In this document: positions 7,935-16,459 of the stretch, piece after piece
How the letters are laid out: each line of letters starts with the position of its first letter
How positions within the stretch are numbered: the stretch's first letter is position 1
Source of the DNA: DASPFV01 sp035620975
GTDB lineage: Bacteria; Acidobacteriota; Vicinamibacteria; Vicinamibacterales; 2-12-FULL-66-21
DNA: 32,621 bases
Direction: 5' to 3'
Assembly (NCBI GenBank): GCA_035620975.1
Contig: DASPFV010000188.1
Location: forward strand, 1-32,621
The notes under the pieces: generated by a model
What the model was told of the DNA's origin: nothing
The model's database searches: none
Seen by the model: only the letters and a program-made list of their open reading frames with translations
Translations under genes and position numbers: made by a program

Positions 7935-8855
7935 CTAGTCACCATCAACGCCGTTCCCGAATACCGGTTCCCGCTCAACGCGAAGCGTGTTGATCACCGC
8001 CGAGAGAGCAGCGGGCTGCTGGCGACGGCTCGGGTAGTAGAGGAAGAAGCCCGGAAACGGCGGGCACCAGTCCTCCAGCACGCGCACCAGCGCTCCGCTC
8101 GCCAGGTGTTCCGTAATCCGATCTTCCGCAACCCACGCGAGCCCCGCCCCGTCGAGAGCCGCCTGAATCACGAGATCGAGTTCATCGAGGAGCAGTGAAC
8201 CGTGGACCGCGATCGCGAGAGACTCATCGCGCTTATCGAACTCCCACTTGTACACGCCCTCGCCCCGGTGCCGGAAGCGGATGCACTGATGGTTCAGTAC
8301 GTCTCGCGGAGCTGTCGGCCTGGGGTGTGAGTCGAAGTAGCCGGATGCGCCGACGATGGCCGGCCGGAGGTCCGGCGACACGCGAACCGCCACCATGTCC
8401 TGTGCGATGTATTCCCCGAACTGGATGCCCGCATCGTAGCCGGCGGACACGAGATCGAGACGGCTGTCGTCGGTCGTGATCTCGAGCTCGACGCCCGGGT
8501 AGTCGCGGACGAACTGTCCGAGCTTCGGACCGACGACGGTCTTCGCGGCGAGCCGCGGGCACAAGAGCCGGATGCGTCCGACAGGCGTCGACTGCAGACC
8601 GGACAGCGTGGTCAAGACGCCCCGGATGTCAGAGAGTGCGGGCCGGAGTTGTGCCAGCAGCTGATCGCCGGCATCGGTGGGCGACACACTGCGGGTCGTG
8701 CGCGTCAGAAGACGCACCCCTATCTGTTCCTCCAATTTCCGGATCGCTTGACTGACGCCGGACGTGGACACGTTCAACCGCTTTGCGGCCCGCGTGAAGC
8801 TGCGCTCATCCGCTACTGCCAGGAACGCCGACAAGACGCTGAGCTCGTCGCGCAC
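7935..8855 (-). CDS. LysR-family transcriptional regulator
   Basis: This 306-residue protein has an N-terminal winged helix-turn-helix (FTRAAKRLNVSTSGVSQAIR, about residues 20-39) and a LysR substrate-binding domain (from about residue 90, VGRIRLLCPRLAAKTVV). The layout matches the CrgA/AaeR-like group that often controls neighbouring oxidoreductase genes. The start is GTG 8855 with GGAG about 8 bases upstream on the minus strand. It is convergent with the six-gene operon and divergent from the cyclophilin-like relic and the short-chain dehydrogenase, which are its likely original targets. Confidence 0.9.
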   Translation of the reverse strand: MRDELSVLSAFLAVADERSFTRAAKRLNVSTSGVSQAIRKLEEQIGVRLLTRTTRSVSPTDAGDQLLAQLRPALSDIRGVLTTLSGLQSTPVGRIRLLCPRLAAKTVVGPKLGQFVRDYPGVELEITTDDSRLDLVSAGYDAGIQFGEYIAQDMVAVRVSPDLRPAIVGASGYFDSHPRPTAPRDVLNHQCIRFRHRGEGVYKWEFDKRDESLAIAVHGSLLLDELDLVIQAALDGAGLAWVAEDRITEHLASGALVRVLEDWCPPFPGFFLYYPSRRQQPAALSAVINTLRVEREPVFGNGVDGD

Positions 8856-8984
8856 GATTGTTTACTCCTGCTTAACAAGCTTTGCAGATTGTACCAGCTA
8901 CTCAAGCCAGGCCCGGCACGTTACGCTGATTTTCGAGGAAATTGCTGGACTGCTGGCAGATATAGGGCGGCCGAATTGTTGAGC

Positions 8985-9310
8985 CGCAAGGCGCTCGCAA
9001 GTCAGGATTGGGGACAAGTCCTTCGCCGCCACCCTGGCGAACAATGCCACGGCCGCCGCCTTCACAAAAGCTGCTGCCGCTGTCGCTCACGATGACAGAG
9101 CTGAATGGCAACGAGAAGTTCGCGAGGTTGTCGGCGAGTGTGCCCACTCAGCCGTCGACGCCTCCGGCCATCCACACGGGGGACTTGATGATGTACGGGT
9201 CCAGCACACTGGTCCTCTTCTATAAGTCGTTCTCGACCACGTACAGCTACACGAACATCGGCCGCGTGGACAACCCCGAGGGACTGGACGCCGCCCTTGG
9301 TGCGCGGTAG
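8985..9310 (+). pseudogene. Cyclophilin-like fold protein, truncated and frameshifted
   Basis: Two frames together spell a cyclophilin-like (DUF369-type) protein. The first reads QVRIGDKSFAATLANNATAA to about 9065; one base too many in ACAAAAG (9064-9070) then shifts it into LLPLSLTMTELNGNEKFARL and on to FYKSFSTTYSYTNIGRVDNP, ending at TAG 9310. No start codon is found between the in-frame stop near 8981 and the first matched residue, so the N-terminus (in relatives often a signal peptide) is missing as well. The A-run could be a sequencing error, but the missing start argues for real decay. Relatives occur beside short-chain dehydrogenases and LysR regulators, as here. Confidence 0.75.
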
Positions 9311-9403
9311 TGCCCGCGGGTGCCACGGGAGACCAGGTCGAGGCATGACAACTCTCGTCGTCGACTACCGCTCGTCGCGGTGCGTCAGTCAGGAGGGCAG
9401 CAA

Positions 9404-10180
9404 ATGAAGACGAAGGGAGCGGAGCGCTTCGCCGGTAAGGTGGCATTCGTGACCGGCGGCGCCAGCGGCATCGGGCGCGCGACGGCACAGGCCTTTGCCC
9501 GAGAAGCGGCGAGTGTGGCGGTCGCCGACGTCGACGAGCAGGCAAATCGGGAAACCGCACGCCTGATCGAGGACACGGGTGGTCGCGCCCTCGCTGTTCG
9601 CTGCGACGTGACACGCACGGATGACGTGAGAGCCGCGTTGAACAAGACCGTCGAAGCGTTCGGACGACTCGACGTCGCGTTCAATAACGCGGGCGTCGAG
9701 CCGAGGAACCCCGCGCCGACCGGCGACTATGACGAGGACGAGTGGAACCGGATTCTCGACATCAACCTGCGGGGCGTCTTCCTGTGTATGAAGCACGAGA
9801 TCCCGCTGATCCTCAGGCAGGGCGGCGGCGCCATCGTGAATACGTCGTCGGGCGCTGGCGTCATCGGCATCAAGGGCAGCCCCGCGTACACCGCTGCGAA
9901 ACACGGGGTGATTGGGCTCACACGGGCGACGGCCCTCGACTATGCCGCGCAGAACATCCGCGTGAATGCCGTGTGCCCTGGCTACATCGACACGCCGATG
10001 ATGCATCGCTTCACCGGCGGCACTCCGGAGGACCGAGCGAAGGTCGTTTCCGAGGAGCTGGTCGGGCGGATGGGCCGACCCGAGGAGATCGCCAGCGCCG
10101 TTCTCTGGCTGTGTTCGGATGCGGCAGCGTTCACCATCGGGCACGCCCTGGTCGTGGACGGCGGCCAGACCGTGCAGTGA
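9404..10180 (+). CDS. Short-chain dehydrogenase/reductase (SDR)
   Basis: This 258-residue classical SDR uses NAD(P)(H) to oxidise or reduce an alcohol/ketone. It shows the nucleotide-binding TGGASGIG motif near residue 18, the NNAG motif, the catalytic serine in VNTSSGAG, and the YTAAK pair (Tyr and Lys), then the PG motif in NAVCPGYIDTPM. ADVDEQ after the second strand has an aspartate, which usually means NAD preference. The start is ATG 9404 behind a strong AGGAGG at 9391-9396. The substrate is unknown. It lies downstream of the LysR gene and the cyclophilin-like relic. Confidence 0.93.
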   Translation: MKTKGAERFAGKVAFVTGGASGIGRATAQAFAREAASVAVADVDEQANRETARLIEDTGGRALAVRCDVTRTDDVRAALNKTVEAFGRLDVAFNNAGVEPRNPAPTGDYDEDEWNRILDINLRGVFLCMKHEIPLILRQGGGAIVNTSSGAGVIGIKGSPAYTAAKHGVIGLTRATALDYAAQNIRVNAVCPGYIDTPMMHRFTGGTPEDRAKVVSEELVGRMGRPEEIASAVLWLCSDAAAFTIGHALVVDGGQTVQ

Positions 10181-10224
10181 GGTGGGCTGCACGCAACCGG
10201 TGCCATCGAGTTGGAGTAAGAACG

Positions 10225-10494
10225 ATGTTCAAGAACAGCGACGATGACCGACGGGAACACAGGCAGGCAGCGCCGAGCCGGCGTGACGTGCTGGCCGCGG
10301 GCGCGGGCCTCTTCGCGGCTCACACGACGGCGGGCACGGCGGGAGCGGCGCAAGACCGCGGATCGACCCGATCCGCGCTCGAGGCCGCGGCACCTCGACG
10401 CTCACGGAGGGCCTCTACCACAAGGCCATCGTCATGTCCGGCGCAAACGGCGGCGATTTCGGCACCGCCACGATCGCCGACGCCGAGCCGCTGA
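10225..10494 (+). pseudogene. Tat-leader fragment joined to esterase-like scrap
   Basis: An ATG at 10225 with GGAG 8 bases upstream opens a protein with a twin-arginine signal (PSRRDVLAAGAGLFAAHTTA). Soon after the leader the frame becomes arginine- and serine-rich and non-protein-like, ending at 10494. In a different frame the DNA from about 10395 reads STLTEGLYHKAIVMSGANGG, which resembles the segment after the nucleophile region of type-B carboxylesterases (GLFHRAIxxSG). The simplest reading is an exported enzyme gene that lost most of its body by deletion and frameshift. The esterase identity is a weak call. Confidence 0.5.
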
Positions 10495-10521
10495 GCCTCA
10501 ATTTCGCGCGAAAGAGGGCTC

Positions 10522-10645
10522 GTGACCACAGAACGGAACAAGGCCAGCGTGAGCGCCTTCTACGGCTTGATGTTCAATCAGTCGCAGCTGCCGAGGCCGC
10601 CCGCTGGTACGTCGGCGCAACGTAACGCAGCACAACGATTGAGCT
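10522..10645 (+). pseudogene. SnoaL-like (NTF2 fold) gene relic
   Basis: From GTG 10522 one frame reads VTTERNKASVSAFYGLMFNQ, a good match to the opening of SnoaL-like ester-cyclase family proteins. The match then moves to a second frame (AEAARWYVGAT, stopping at TAA 10625) and a third (VTQHND). The family pattern is AxxRYVGATYxQHNP, so about 45 codons of one gene are spread over three frames. The rest of the gene is gone. Confidence 0.6.
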
Positions 10646-10758
10646 GCATACGCTCGTGAAGGCCCATTGCCCAATTTTCCACGAACTCGTGCGTTCCGTT
10701 CCAAAGAGTACATACATCGGCATTCCCGCCTGTCAGGATACGGCACGAGGAGATGCCC

Positions 10759-11001
10759 ATGCCGAAGTCCGCAGTCGCAGGCCGCGGGTTGCGCAAACAG
10801 GAACAACCTCAACCCGTCGAATTGCCGAATGTGGTTGAGGGCCAAATCACTGAACTCTGTCGCGATCTCGCCGAGCAGACGAAGCGGATGCGCCAGCTCC
10901 AAGAGCAGGCAGACGAGTTGCGTACCGTGATTCGCCAGTGGGCCGGCGGGTTCGAAGCGGACTCCCCCCGCGGATCACCTAGTCGTGGAGGACGACGCTG
11001 A
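10759..11001 (+). CDS. Small coiled-coil protein
   Basis: This 80-residue protein starts at ATG 10759, 6 bases after a GAGGAG ribosome binding site; an ATG at 10753 is too close to that site. The middle (residues 22-55) is a heptad-rich helix, with LCRDLAEQTKRMRQLQEQAD followed by ELRTVIRQWAG, predicted to form a coiled coil. The tail is glycine- and arginine-rich. It converges with the Crp-type regulator and overlaps its 3' end by 23 bases. No family is recognised; it may be a small adaptor or nucleoid-type protein. Confidence 0.6.
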   Translation: MPKSAVAGRGLRKQEQPQPVELPNVVEGQITELCRDLAEQTKRMRQLQEQADELRTVIRQWAGGFEADSPRGSPSRGGRR

Positions 11002-11674
11002 GAAGCGACGTGTTGACCTTGATATCTCCGTTGTACTCAATGAATCCAAGGTCTCTGAACTTGTTCATGAAGAAGTTGACGCGCGAACGCGTCGTCCCGA
11101 CCATCTCTGCGAGCGTTTCCTGCGAGATCTTCGGTACCCGTCGCTCGGGTCCGGCCTGATCGCCGTACCGCGCGAGCAGCAACAGCGCCCGCGCTAACCG
11201 CTTTTCACTGGAATTGAAGAGGTGATCGACCAGGTCGGCTTCGATGCGGATGTTCCTCGCCAGCATGTACGCGATGAACCGTTCCGAGAAGGTGGGCTCG
11301 TCGCGCAGAAGACCAAGCATGACGCCCTTCTCGATGATGAGCACGGTTGTCGGCGCCGTCGCGGTCGCCGTCCCGATCCGAACCGGTTGACCGGTCAGTG
11401 CACCTTCCCCGAAGAAATCTCCCGGGCCCAGCATCGCCACCACCGCTTCTTTGCCAGTCCGGGAGAGCACCGAGATCTTGATGCTCCCCTTCTGGATGTA
11501 CATGACGGCATCGCTCGGTTGCCCTTGCGAGAAGACGATCTTTCCTTTGGGATATGTCATCACGCGCCGCGCGGCGCCTGCGGACGTGAGGAAGGCCTCG
11601 GCGTCGAAGGCCGGCGACTTCGCGCGTCGCTGAGCGCGTGGTGCTTTCGGTCTCGGCATCGGAATCGAGCGCAT
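10979..11674 (-). CDS. Crp/Fnr-family transcriptional regulator
   Basis: This 231-residue regulator has an N-terminal cyclic-nucleotide-type sensor barrel (about residues 35-150, with GDFFGEGALTGQPVRIGTAT in the phosphate-binding position) and a C-terminal winged helix (about 165-225; ISQETLAEMVGTTRSRVNFF is the recognition part). The binding cassette lacks the arginine-serine pair of true cAMP receptors, and there are no Fnr cysteines, so the signal is unknown. The start at ATG 11674 has only a weak ribosome binding site; ATG 11659 is an alternative. This type is common next to genes of stress response in soil bacteria. Confidence 0.92.
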   Translation of the reverse strand: MRSIPMPRPKAPRAQRRAKSPAFDAEAFLTSAGAARRVMTYPKGKIVFSQGQPSDAVMYIQKGSIKISVLSRTGKEAVVAMLGPGDFFGEGALTGQPVRIGTATATAPTTVLIIEKGVMLGLLRDEPTFSERFIAYMLARNIRIEADLVDHLFNSSEKRLARALLLLARYGDQAGPERRVPKISQETLAEMVGTTRSRVNFFMNKFRDLGFIEYNGDIKVNTSLLSVVLHD

Positions 11675-11733
11675 TATCTCACGCGACGCGCGGTCAGACG
11701 CCGCGTCGATTCCTTGATGCGCGATCGGAGCGA

Positions 11734-12060
11734 CTAGCGCGCGCCGTCGACAGGGTTAACCCAGTGCACACCCCGCGGAACGGACGAGCCGACGATGTAA
11801 TCGATCCACGCTCGGGCGACGTGTCCCCGAACATGCGCTGGATTCATGCGTGGACCTGGTCGAGCGATCGGCGCGCCTCCCAGTATTCATCCCACCCGGG
11901 CTTGCGGCCGAGTGTGCCCGATTGCAGCCACACGTCGTTCAGGTCCACTTTTCCGAGGAAGAACAACGTCTTCCCGTCATGAGGGCGGAGCTTCAGCCGT
12001 GCCCGCGCGAAGGCTCGACCACGCGCTGTTTCCACAACGAACGCCGACATGAGTGCAGGG
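11734..12060 (-). pseudogene. TPR-type protein relic, frameshifted
   Basis: On the minus strand from about 12040, RARLKLRPHDGKTLFFLGKV and then GRKPGWDEYWEARRSLDQVH match tetratricopeptide-containing hypothetical proteins that I associate with Acidobacteria. The frame stops at 11844, but the next frame continues the family pattern as NPAHVRGHVARAWIDYIVGS and VPRGVHW, ending at 11734. Both ends of the expected protein are absent, so this is a relic with one frameshift near 11848. Confidence 0.65.
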
Positions 12061-12164
12061 CAGGCAGCGCGACCCTCCTTGTCGGCACTGAGAGCGACTG
12101 GGATCTCCTGCCGCGGCGGAGCCACTGAAGGAGCGTCGGCGTCGTGTTCGCGTGTTCTACGCCG

Positions 12165-12518
12165 TCACACCGGCCGCTCAAACGTAATGATTCCGGCGGC
12201 GCAGTTCGGTGCTGCGCTTCGCCCGGCTCCAGTCCACGCCGCGCAGTGATGTTGTGGGTCCACGACCGTCCACCATTCGCGCTCCGTTCTTGCCGGCGTC
12301 GGTAAGGCGAATCCGAGCAGCGCCTCAATCTGCTCAAACGTCAGCACGACGACCGAAGCGTAGCGACGGTCCAGGTAGGTGTAGAGCGCCCGATACTCGC
12401 GAGGCACGTGCGGCGTACTCTGCTCGAGGGACAAGATCCTCGTCGCGCGCTCGGGAACAGGCGCCGCCACAGGCCGTCGAATCCCGACCCACCCGAGCAC
12501 GGTCGTCCAACCGATCAT
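12165..12518 (-). CDS. Small conserved hypothetical protein (DUF7662-like)
   Basis: This 117-residue protein starts at ATG 12518, which overlaps the stop of the upstream gene (ATGA); this decides the start over GTG 12530. The core, YRALYTYLDRRYASVVVLTF, then QIEALLGFALPTPAR and EWW, matches a family of small hypothetical proteins (I believe DUF7662) with the pattern TFxQIExLLGFxLPxxAR and a C-terminal AWTxAxRxAxPN...F. In relatives this module stands alone or at the end of larger proteins. The function is unknown. Confidence 0.7.
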   Translation of the reverse strand: MIGWTTVLGWVGIRRPVAAPVPERATRILSLEQSTPHVPREYRALYTYLDRRYASVVVLTFEQIEALLGFALPTPARTEREWWTVVDPQHHCAAWTGAGRSAAPNCAAGIITFERPV

Positions 12519-12718
12519 GCTAGTGTGCACTTACGTGGTGTGGTAGACCCGGCGGCCACCGCCTGGGCGTCGACGGCGCGCTGAAGCTCCACTACTTGAC
12601 CACCGTCTTTCACGGCGGCTGCTTTGGCCAGCCGGCGCGGTTGTGCTTTGCGGAATTCCTCGATCATGCGTTCGACACGTGTCTGGCGCTCGTCGCCGTC
12701 GTCACGAATGATACTCAT
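12515..12718 (-). CDS. 67-residue hypothetical protein
   Basis: A 67-residue, highly charged, helix-rich frame (SIIRDDGDERQTRVERMIEE, then FRKAQPRRLAKAAAV) starts at ATG 12718 and shares ATGA with the next gene. That overlap and the biased composition support a real gene, although no clear ribosome binding site precedes it. It looks like a small soluble protein or antitoxin-like partner; no family is recognised. Confidence 0.5.
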   Translation of the reverse strand: MSIIRDDGDERQTRVERMIEEFRKAQPRRLAKAAAVKDGGQVVELQRAVDAQAVAAGSTTPRKCTLA

Positions 12719-12927
12719 AGCCGAACTTTAATCCGCCGTGAACCGCCGGCCTGTCCTGATTTGAACAGCCGCACGAAGACCCGGCGACGTACGCTGCTGC
12801 GACTGCTTCTAGGTGGCTGTTCAGGCCCGTTGTACCTGAGCTGTCCCCTCATAAAGGCCTTTCTGCAAGGACTGTCCTGGTGCTCCTGCCAGGACACGCA
12901 CAATGCGGTGTTCGCGAAACAGACACG

Positions 12928-15237
12928 ATGACAATCAGATCAGGCATGTCGGGTGGAGATCAGATCAGGCGTTTCGCCACGCTCGGGAATCACTTGCCGC
13001 GCCATTGCGGGATCGCGACGTTCACGACGCATCTGACGGATGCGTTGGTCGAACGGCTGCCAGGCGCGGACGGATTCGTCGTCGCCATGAACGACGCCGG
13101 CCGCCATCATGCGTACCCCTCACGCGTCCGCTTCGAAATCGGCGAAGGGGACCTCAGCTCGTATCGCCGCGCCGCCGACTTTCTGAACGTCAACCAGGTG
13201 GACGTGCTATCGGTCCAGCACGAGTACGGGATCTTCGGCGGCAGGGCGGGGGCGCACCTCCTCGAGTTGTTGCGAGCCCTGCGCATGCCGATCGTCACGA
13301 CCCTACACACGATCCTGTCCGAACCGAATCCATCGCAGCGCACGGTGCTCGAGGAGCTGGCAGGTCTATCAGAACGGCTGATCGTGATGAGCGCGTCAGG
13401 CGCCGAGCTGCTGAAGCGAGTGCATGGCATTTGCGCGGCTCAGATCGACCTGATTCCACATGGCATCCCTCGAGTTCCTGTCGATGGTGGCAGCAAGGAA
13501 CGTCTCGGGTTGGAGGGGAAGACCGTCATCCTGACATTCGGGTTGCTGTCGCCAGACAAAGGCATCGAGTATGTCGTCGATGCGCTGCCCGAGATTCTCG
13601 CGGCCCATCCCGAGACCGTCTACGTCGTGCTCGGCGCGACGCATCCCCACGTGGTCGAGCGTGAAGGCGAGGCCTATCGGTTGATGCTCGAGACGCGAGG
13701 TCGGCACCTCGGTGTCGATGGAAGCATGATTTTTCATAATCGCTTCGTGAGCCAGGCCGAGCTCACCGAGTTCTTGTCGGCGGCAGACATCTACATCACG
13801 CCCTACCTCAACGCCGAGCAGATCACGTCGGGCACGCTCGCGTACGCCGTCGGGGCAGGCAAAGCGGTCATCTCCACACCGTACATTTATGCTCGCGAGC
13901 TGCTCGCTGACGGCCGCGGAGTGCTCGTGCCCTGGCGTGATTCGAGCGCGGTCGCGCGGGAGGTCGTCGGGCTGGGTGACGACACGGATCGGTACAGCGC
14001 GATGTGCGCTCGTGCGGCCGAGCACGGTCGGGAGATGACGTGGCCGGCGGTGGCGCGCCAATATGTCGAATCGTTCTCGCGCGCGCTGGCAGGCGAGACG
14101 CGTCGCCGTCGCAGTTCGTTCGCAGCGCAAACGCTTGCCAGTCGTCCTGCCGGGTGGCCCGAGATAGACCTCAGGCACGTTCGCTCGTTGACCGACGACA
14201 CGGGCATCCTCCAGCACGCGGTGTTCAGCATTCCCCGATACGAAGATGGCTATTGCCTCGACGACAACGCGCGCGCGCTGCTGCTGACGACGCTGCTCGA
14301 GGAGGCGGGCACCGATGACCCCGCGGCGGTGCGGGCGCTCGCCTCTCGCTACCTCGGGTTCGTGAACTACGCCTTTGACCGGTCGTCGGGTCGGTTCCGG
14401 AACTTTCTCTCATATTCGCGGCATTGGCTGGAGCCGCACGGGTCGGAGGACAGCCAAGGGAGGGCGCTGTGGGCGCTCGGCGCGGTCATCGGTCGGGCGG
14501 GCGATCCGGGGCGCCACAGCCTCGCCGGCGACCTGTTCCATGCCGCACTGCCGGCTGTGACGACGTTCACCAGCCCCAGGGCATGGGCCTATGTGCTCCT
14601 CGGCATCGACGAATACCTGCGCGCGTTTCAGGGCGACAGTGCGGTCGAATCGCTGCGTGGGGATCTCGCGACCCGTCTGTTTGGTCTCTTGCAACGATCC
14701 AGTGGACGTGACTGGTCGTGGTTCGAGGATTCTGTGACCTATTGCAATGCGCGACTCTCGCAGGCGCTCATCGTGTCGGGAGCGCGCATGCATCGGGCGG
14801 ACGTCGTTGATGGCGGCCTGCGTTCTCTCGACTGGCTGGTGTCCCTGCAGCTGTCTGCTGAAGGCGATTTCGCTCCGATTGGCTGCAACGGCTTCCTCGC
14901 GCGAGGCGGCGCCGCGGCGCTATTCGATCAGCAGCCGGTTGAGGCTTGTACGGTGACGTCTGCGTGTCTGTCGGCTTACGGTGTGAGCGGCAACGCCCGC
15001 TGGATGGATCACGGCACCCGCGCCTTCGACTGGTTCCTCGGCCAGAACGCGCTGCAGCAGTGGCTCTACGATCCGTCGACCGGCGGCTGCCGCGACGGGC
15101 TCCATGCTGATCGCGTCAACCGCAACCAGGGCGCGGAGGCGACCCTCTCGTTCCTGCTGGCATTGTGTGAGATGCGCGCAGCCTACCGCACCCAGAGCCA
15201 ACCCGCGCCAGCGCTCCCCTTGCAGCTCACCACATGA
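12928..15237 (+). CDS. GT4 glycosyltransferase with C-terminal alpha-helical glycosidase-like domain
   Basis: This 769-residue protein joins two modules. Residues about 10-400 are a GT-B glycosyltransferase of family GT4: RHCGIATFTTHLTDALVERL, then LSVQHEYGIFGG, VILTFGLLSPDKGIEYV, and the sugar-nucleotide site EQITSGTLAYAVGAGKAVIS. Residues about 420-760 form an alpha/alpha-toroid like domain seen in glycosidases and epimerases (YEDGYCLDDNARALLLT, then EDSQGRALWALG, and RNQGAEATLSFLLAL near the end). The pair is common in proteins found next to GH130 phosphorylases and is thought to act on mannosides. An alternative start is ATG 12946. The stop overlaps the GH130 gene by 4 bases. Confidence 0.88.
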   Translation: MTIRSGMSGGDQIRRFATLGNHLPRHCGIATFTTHLTDALVERLPGADGFVVAMNDAGRHHAYPSRVRFEIGEGDLSSYRRAADFLNVNQVDVLSVQHEYGIFGGRAGAHLLELLRALRMPIVTTLHTILSEPNPSQRTVLEELAGLSERLIVMSASGAELLKRVHGICAAQIDLIPHGIPRVPVDGGSKERLGLEGKTVILTFGLLSPDKGIEYVVDALPEILAAHPETVYVVLGATHPHVVEREGEAYRLMLETRGRHLGVDGSMIFHNRFVSQAELTEFLSAADIYITPYLNAEQITSGTLAYAVGAGKAVISTPYIYARELLADGRGVLVPWRDSSAVAREVVGLGDDTDRYSAMCARAAEHGREMTWPAVARQYVESFSRALAGETRRRRSSFAAQTLASRPAGWPEIDLRHVRSLTDDTGILQHAVFSIPRYEDGYCLDDNARALLLTTLLEEAGTDDPAAVRALASRYLGFVNYAFDRSSGRFRNFLSYSRHWLEPHGSEDSQGRALWALGAVIGRAGDPGRHSLAGDLFHAALPAVTTFTSPRAWAYVLLGIDEYLRAFQGDSAVESLRGDLATRLFGLLQRSSGRDWSWFEDSVTYCNARLSQALIVSGARMHRADVVDGGLRSLDWLVSLQLSAEGDFAPIGCNGFLARGGAAALFDQQPVEACTVTSACLSAYGVSGNARWMDHGTRAFDWFLGQNALQQWLYDPSTGGCRDGLHADRVNRNQGAEATLSFLLALCEMRAAYRTQSQPAPALPLQLTT

Positions 15238-16187
15238 CGTCATCCGTTGGTTACGAAGTGCTGTTTCAGCGGCATCCGGGGAATCCACTTCTGACAGCCG
15301 CCGACTGGCCCTACCCGGCGCATACGGTGTTCAACGCGGGAGCGACGCGTCTTGCGGACGGGACCACTCTTCTCCTCTGCCGGGTCGAGGATCGGCGGGG
15401 TCACTCGCATCTTTGTGCTGCGCGGTCCGACAATGGCGTCGACGGATGGCGCATAGATGCGGAGCCGACGTTGCGGCCCGATCCAGAACGGCATCCCGAG
15501 GAAGTGTGGGGCATCGAAGATCCGCGCATTACCTTCGTCGACGAGCTCGGGAAGTACGTCGTGACGTATACGGCGTTCAGCAAGGAAGGCCCTGGAGTTG
15601 CCCTGGCGCTGACGACAGACTTTCGGACGTTCGAGCGGTACGGGTTGGTGATGCAGCCGGACGACAAGGATGCGGCGCTCCTGCCCCGTCGCATCAACGG
15701 ACGATTCGCGCTCCTCCATCGGCCATGGACGGATCCGTGTGCAGACATCTGGATATCCTTCTCCCCGGACTTGCGTAACTGGGGTGGGCACAGACAGGTG
15801 CTCCAGGCACGGCGCGGATCGTGGTGGGATGCGAATCGCATTGGGTTGTCACCGCCGCTGATCGAGACGTCGCGCGGATGGCTCATGCTCTATCACGGCG
15901 TCCGACGAACGGCAGCCGGCTGTTTGTACCGGCTCGGCGCGGCGCTGTTCGATCTGGAAACGGCCGAACAGTGTCTGTTGCGTGGCGACTCGTGGATCTT
16001 CGGGCCCGAAACGACCTACGAGCGCGAAGGCGACGTCGGCTACGTCACATTCCCGTGCGGATACACCCTCGACGCCGATGGCGATGGCATCAACCTGTAC
16101 TACGGCGCGGCCGATACCAGCATCGCCCTCGCGAAAGGGAGCATCGGTCAGCTCCTCGGTTGGCTCGACCGACACGGCAGGGACTGA
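15234..16187 (+). CDS. GH130-family glycoside phosphorylase
   Basis: This 317-residue protein is a five-bladed beta-propeller of glycoside hydrolase family 130, whose members cleave beta-mannosides with inorganic phosphate to give mannose 1-phosphate, or hydrolyse them. Diagnostic pieces are HPGNPLLTAADWPYPAHTVF, then RVEDRRGHSHL, GIEDPRITFVD (the catalytic aspartate region) and LMLYHGVRR followed by LYRLGAALFD. It begins at ATG 15234, overlapping the glycosyltransferase stop. Together they suggest synthesis and phosphorolytic recycling of a mannose-containing oligosaccharide. The exact linkage is not readable from sequence. Confidence 0.9.
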   Translation: MTSSVGYEVLFQRHPGNPLLTAADWPYPAHTVFNAGATRLADGTTLLLCRVEDRRGHSHLCAARSDNGVDGWRIDAEPTLRPDPERHPEEVWGIEDPRITFVDELGKYVVTYTAFSKEGPGVALALTTDFRTFERYGLVMQPDDKDAALLPRRINGRFALLHRPWTDPCADIWISFSPDLRNWGGHRQVLQARRGSWWDANRIGLSPPLIETSRGWLMLYHGVRRTAAGCLYRLGAALFDLETAEQCLLRGDSWIFGPETTYEREGDVGYVTFPCGYTLDADGDGINLYYGAADTSIALAKGSIGQLLGWLDRHGRD

Positions 16188-16459
16188 GCTTCGCTCACCC
16201 CGGCGAGAAGCCCAGTCTGCACGAGCGTCATCGGCGCGCCGTATGGAGGCGATTCGGTGACCGTGAGCTCGACATCGGTTGTCGGAACGACCGCGAAACC
16301 GTCTGGCACCGGAGACGCATCGTACCCACAACGCCGCTGGCCGCTCATCGCGGACTGAGTCGCGAGGTACGTTGGAGAAGTCTTCCCTTCGGCCTGAACC
16401 AGCTTCGTCATCCGAAGGTGGCCACCGGTTTCATGGACGACGCATCGACACTGAGTCAA
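16148..16459 (-). CDS. Hypothetical protein, last gene of small-protein operon (possibly frameshifted 3' half)
   Basis: The frame opens at TTG 16459, or ATG 16411 for a shorter form, and reads CRCVVHETGGHLRMTKLVQA and later PVPDGFAVVPTTDVELTVTE. It overlaps the preceding gene by 29 bases. Joining that gene after SAVDS to CRCVVHE by removing one base would give a single protein of about 210 residues, so these may be two halves of a frameshifted gene. It overlaps the GH130 gene tail to tail by 40 bases. No family is recognised. Confidence 0.4.
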   Translation of the reverse strand: MTQCRCVVHETGGHLRMTKLVQAEGKTSPTYLATQSAMSGQRRCGYDASPVPDGFAVVPTTDVELTVTESPPYGAPMTLVQTGLLAGVSEAQSLPCRSSQPRS

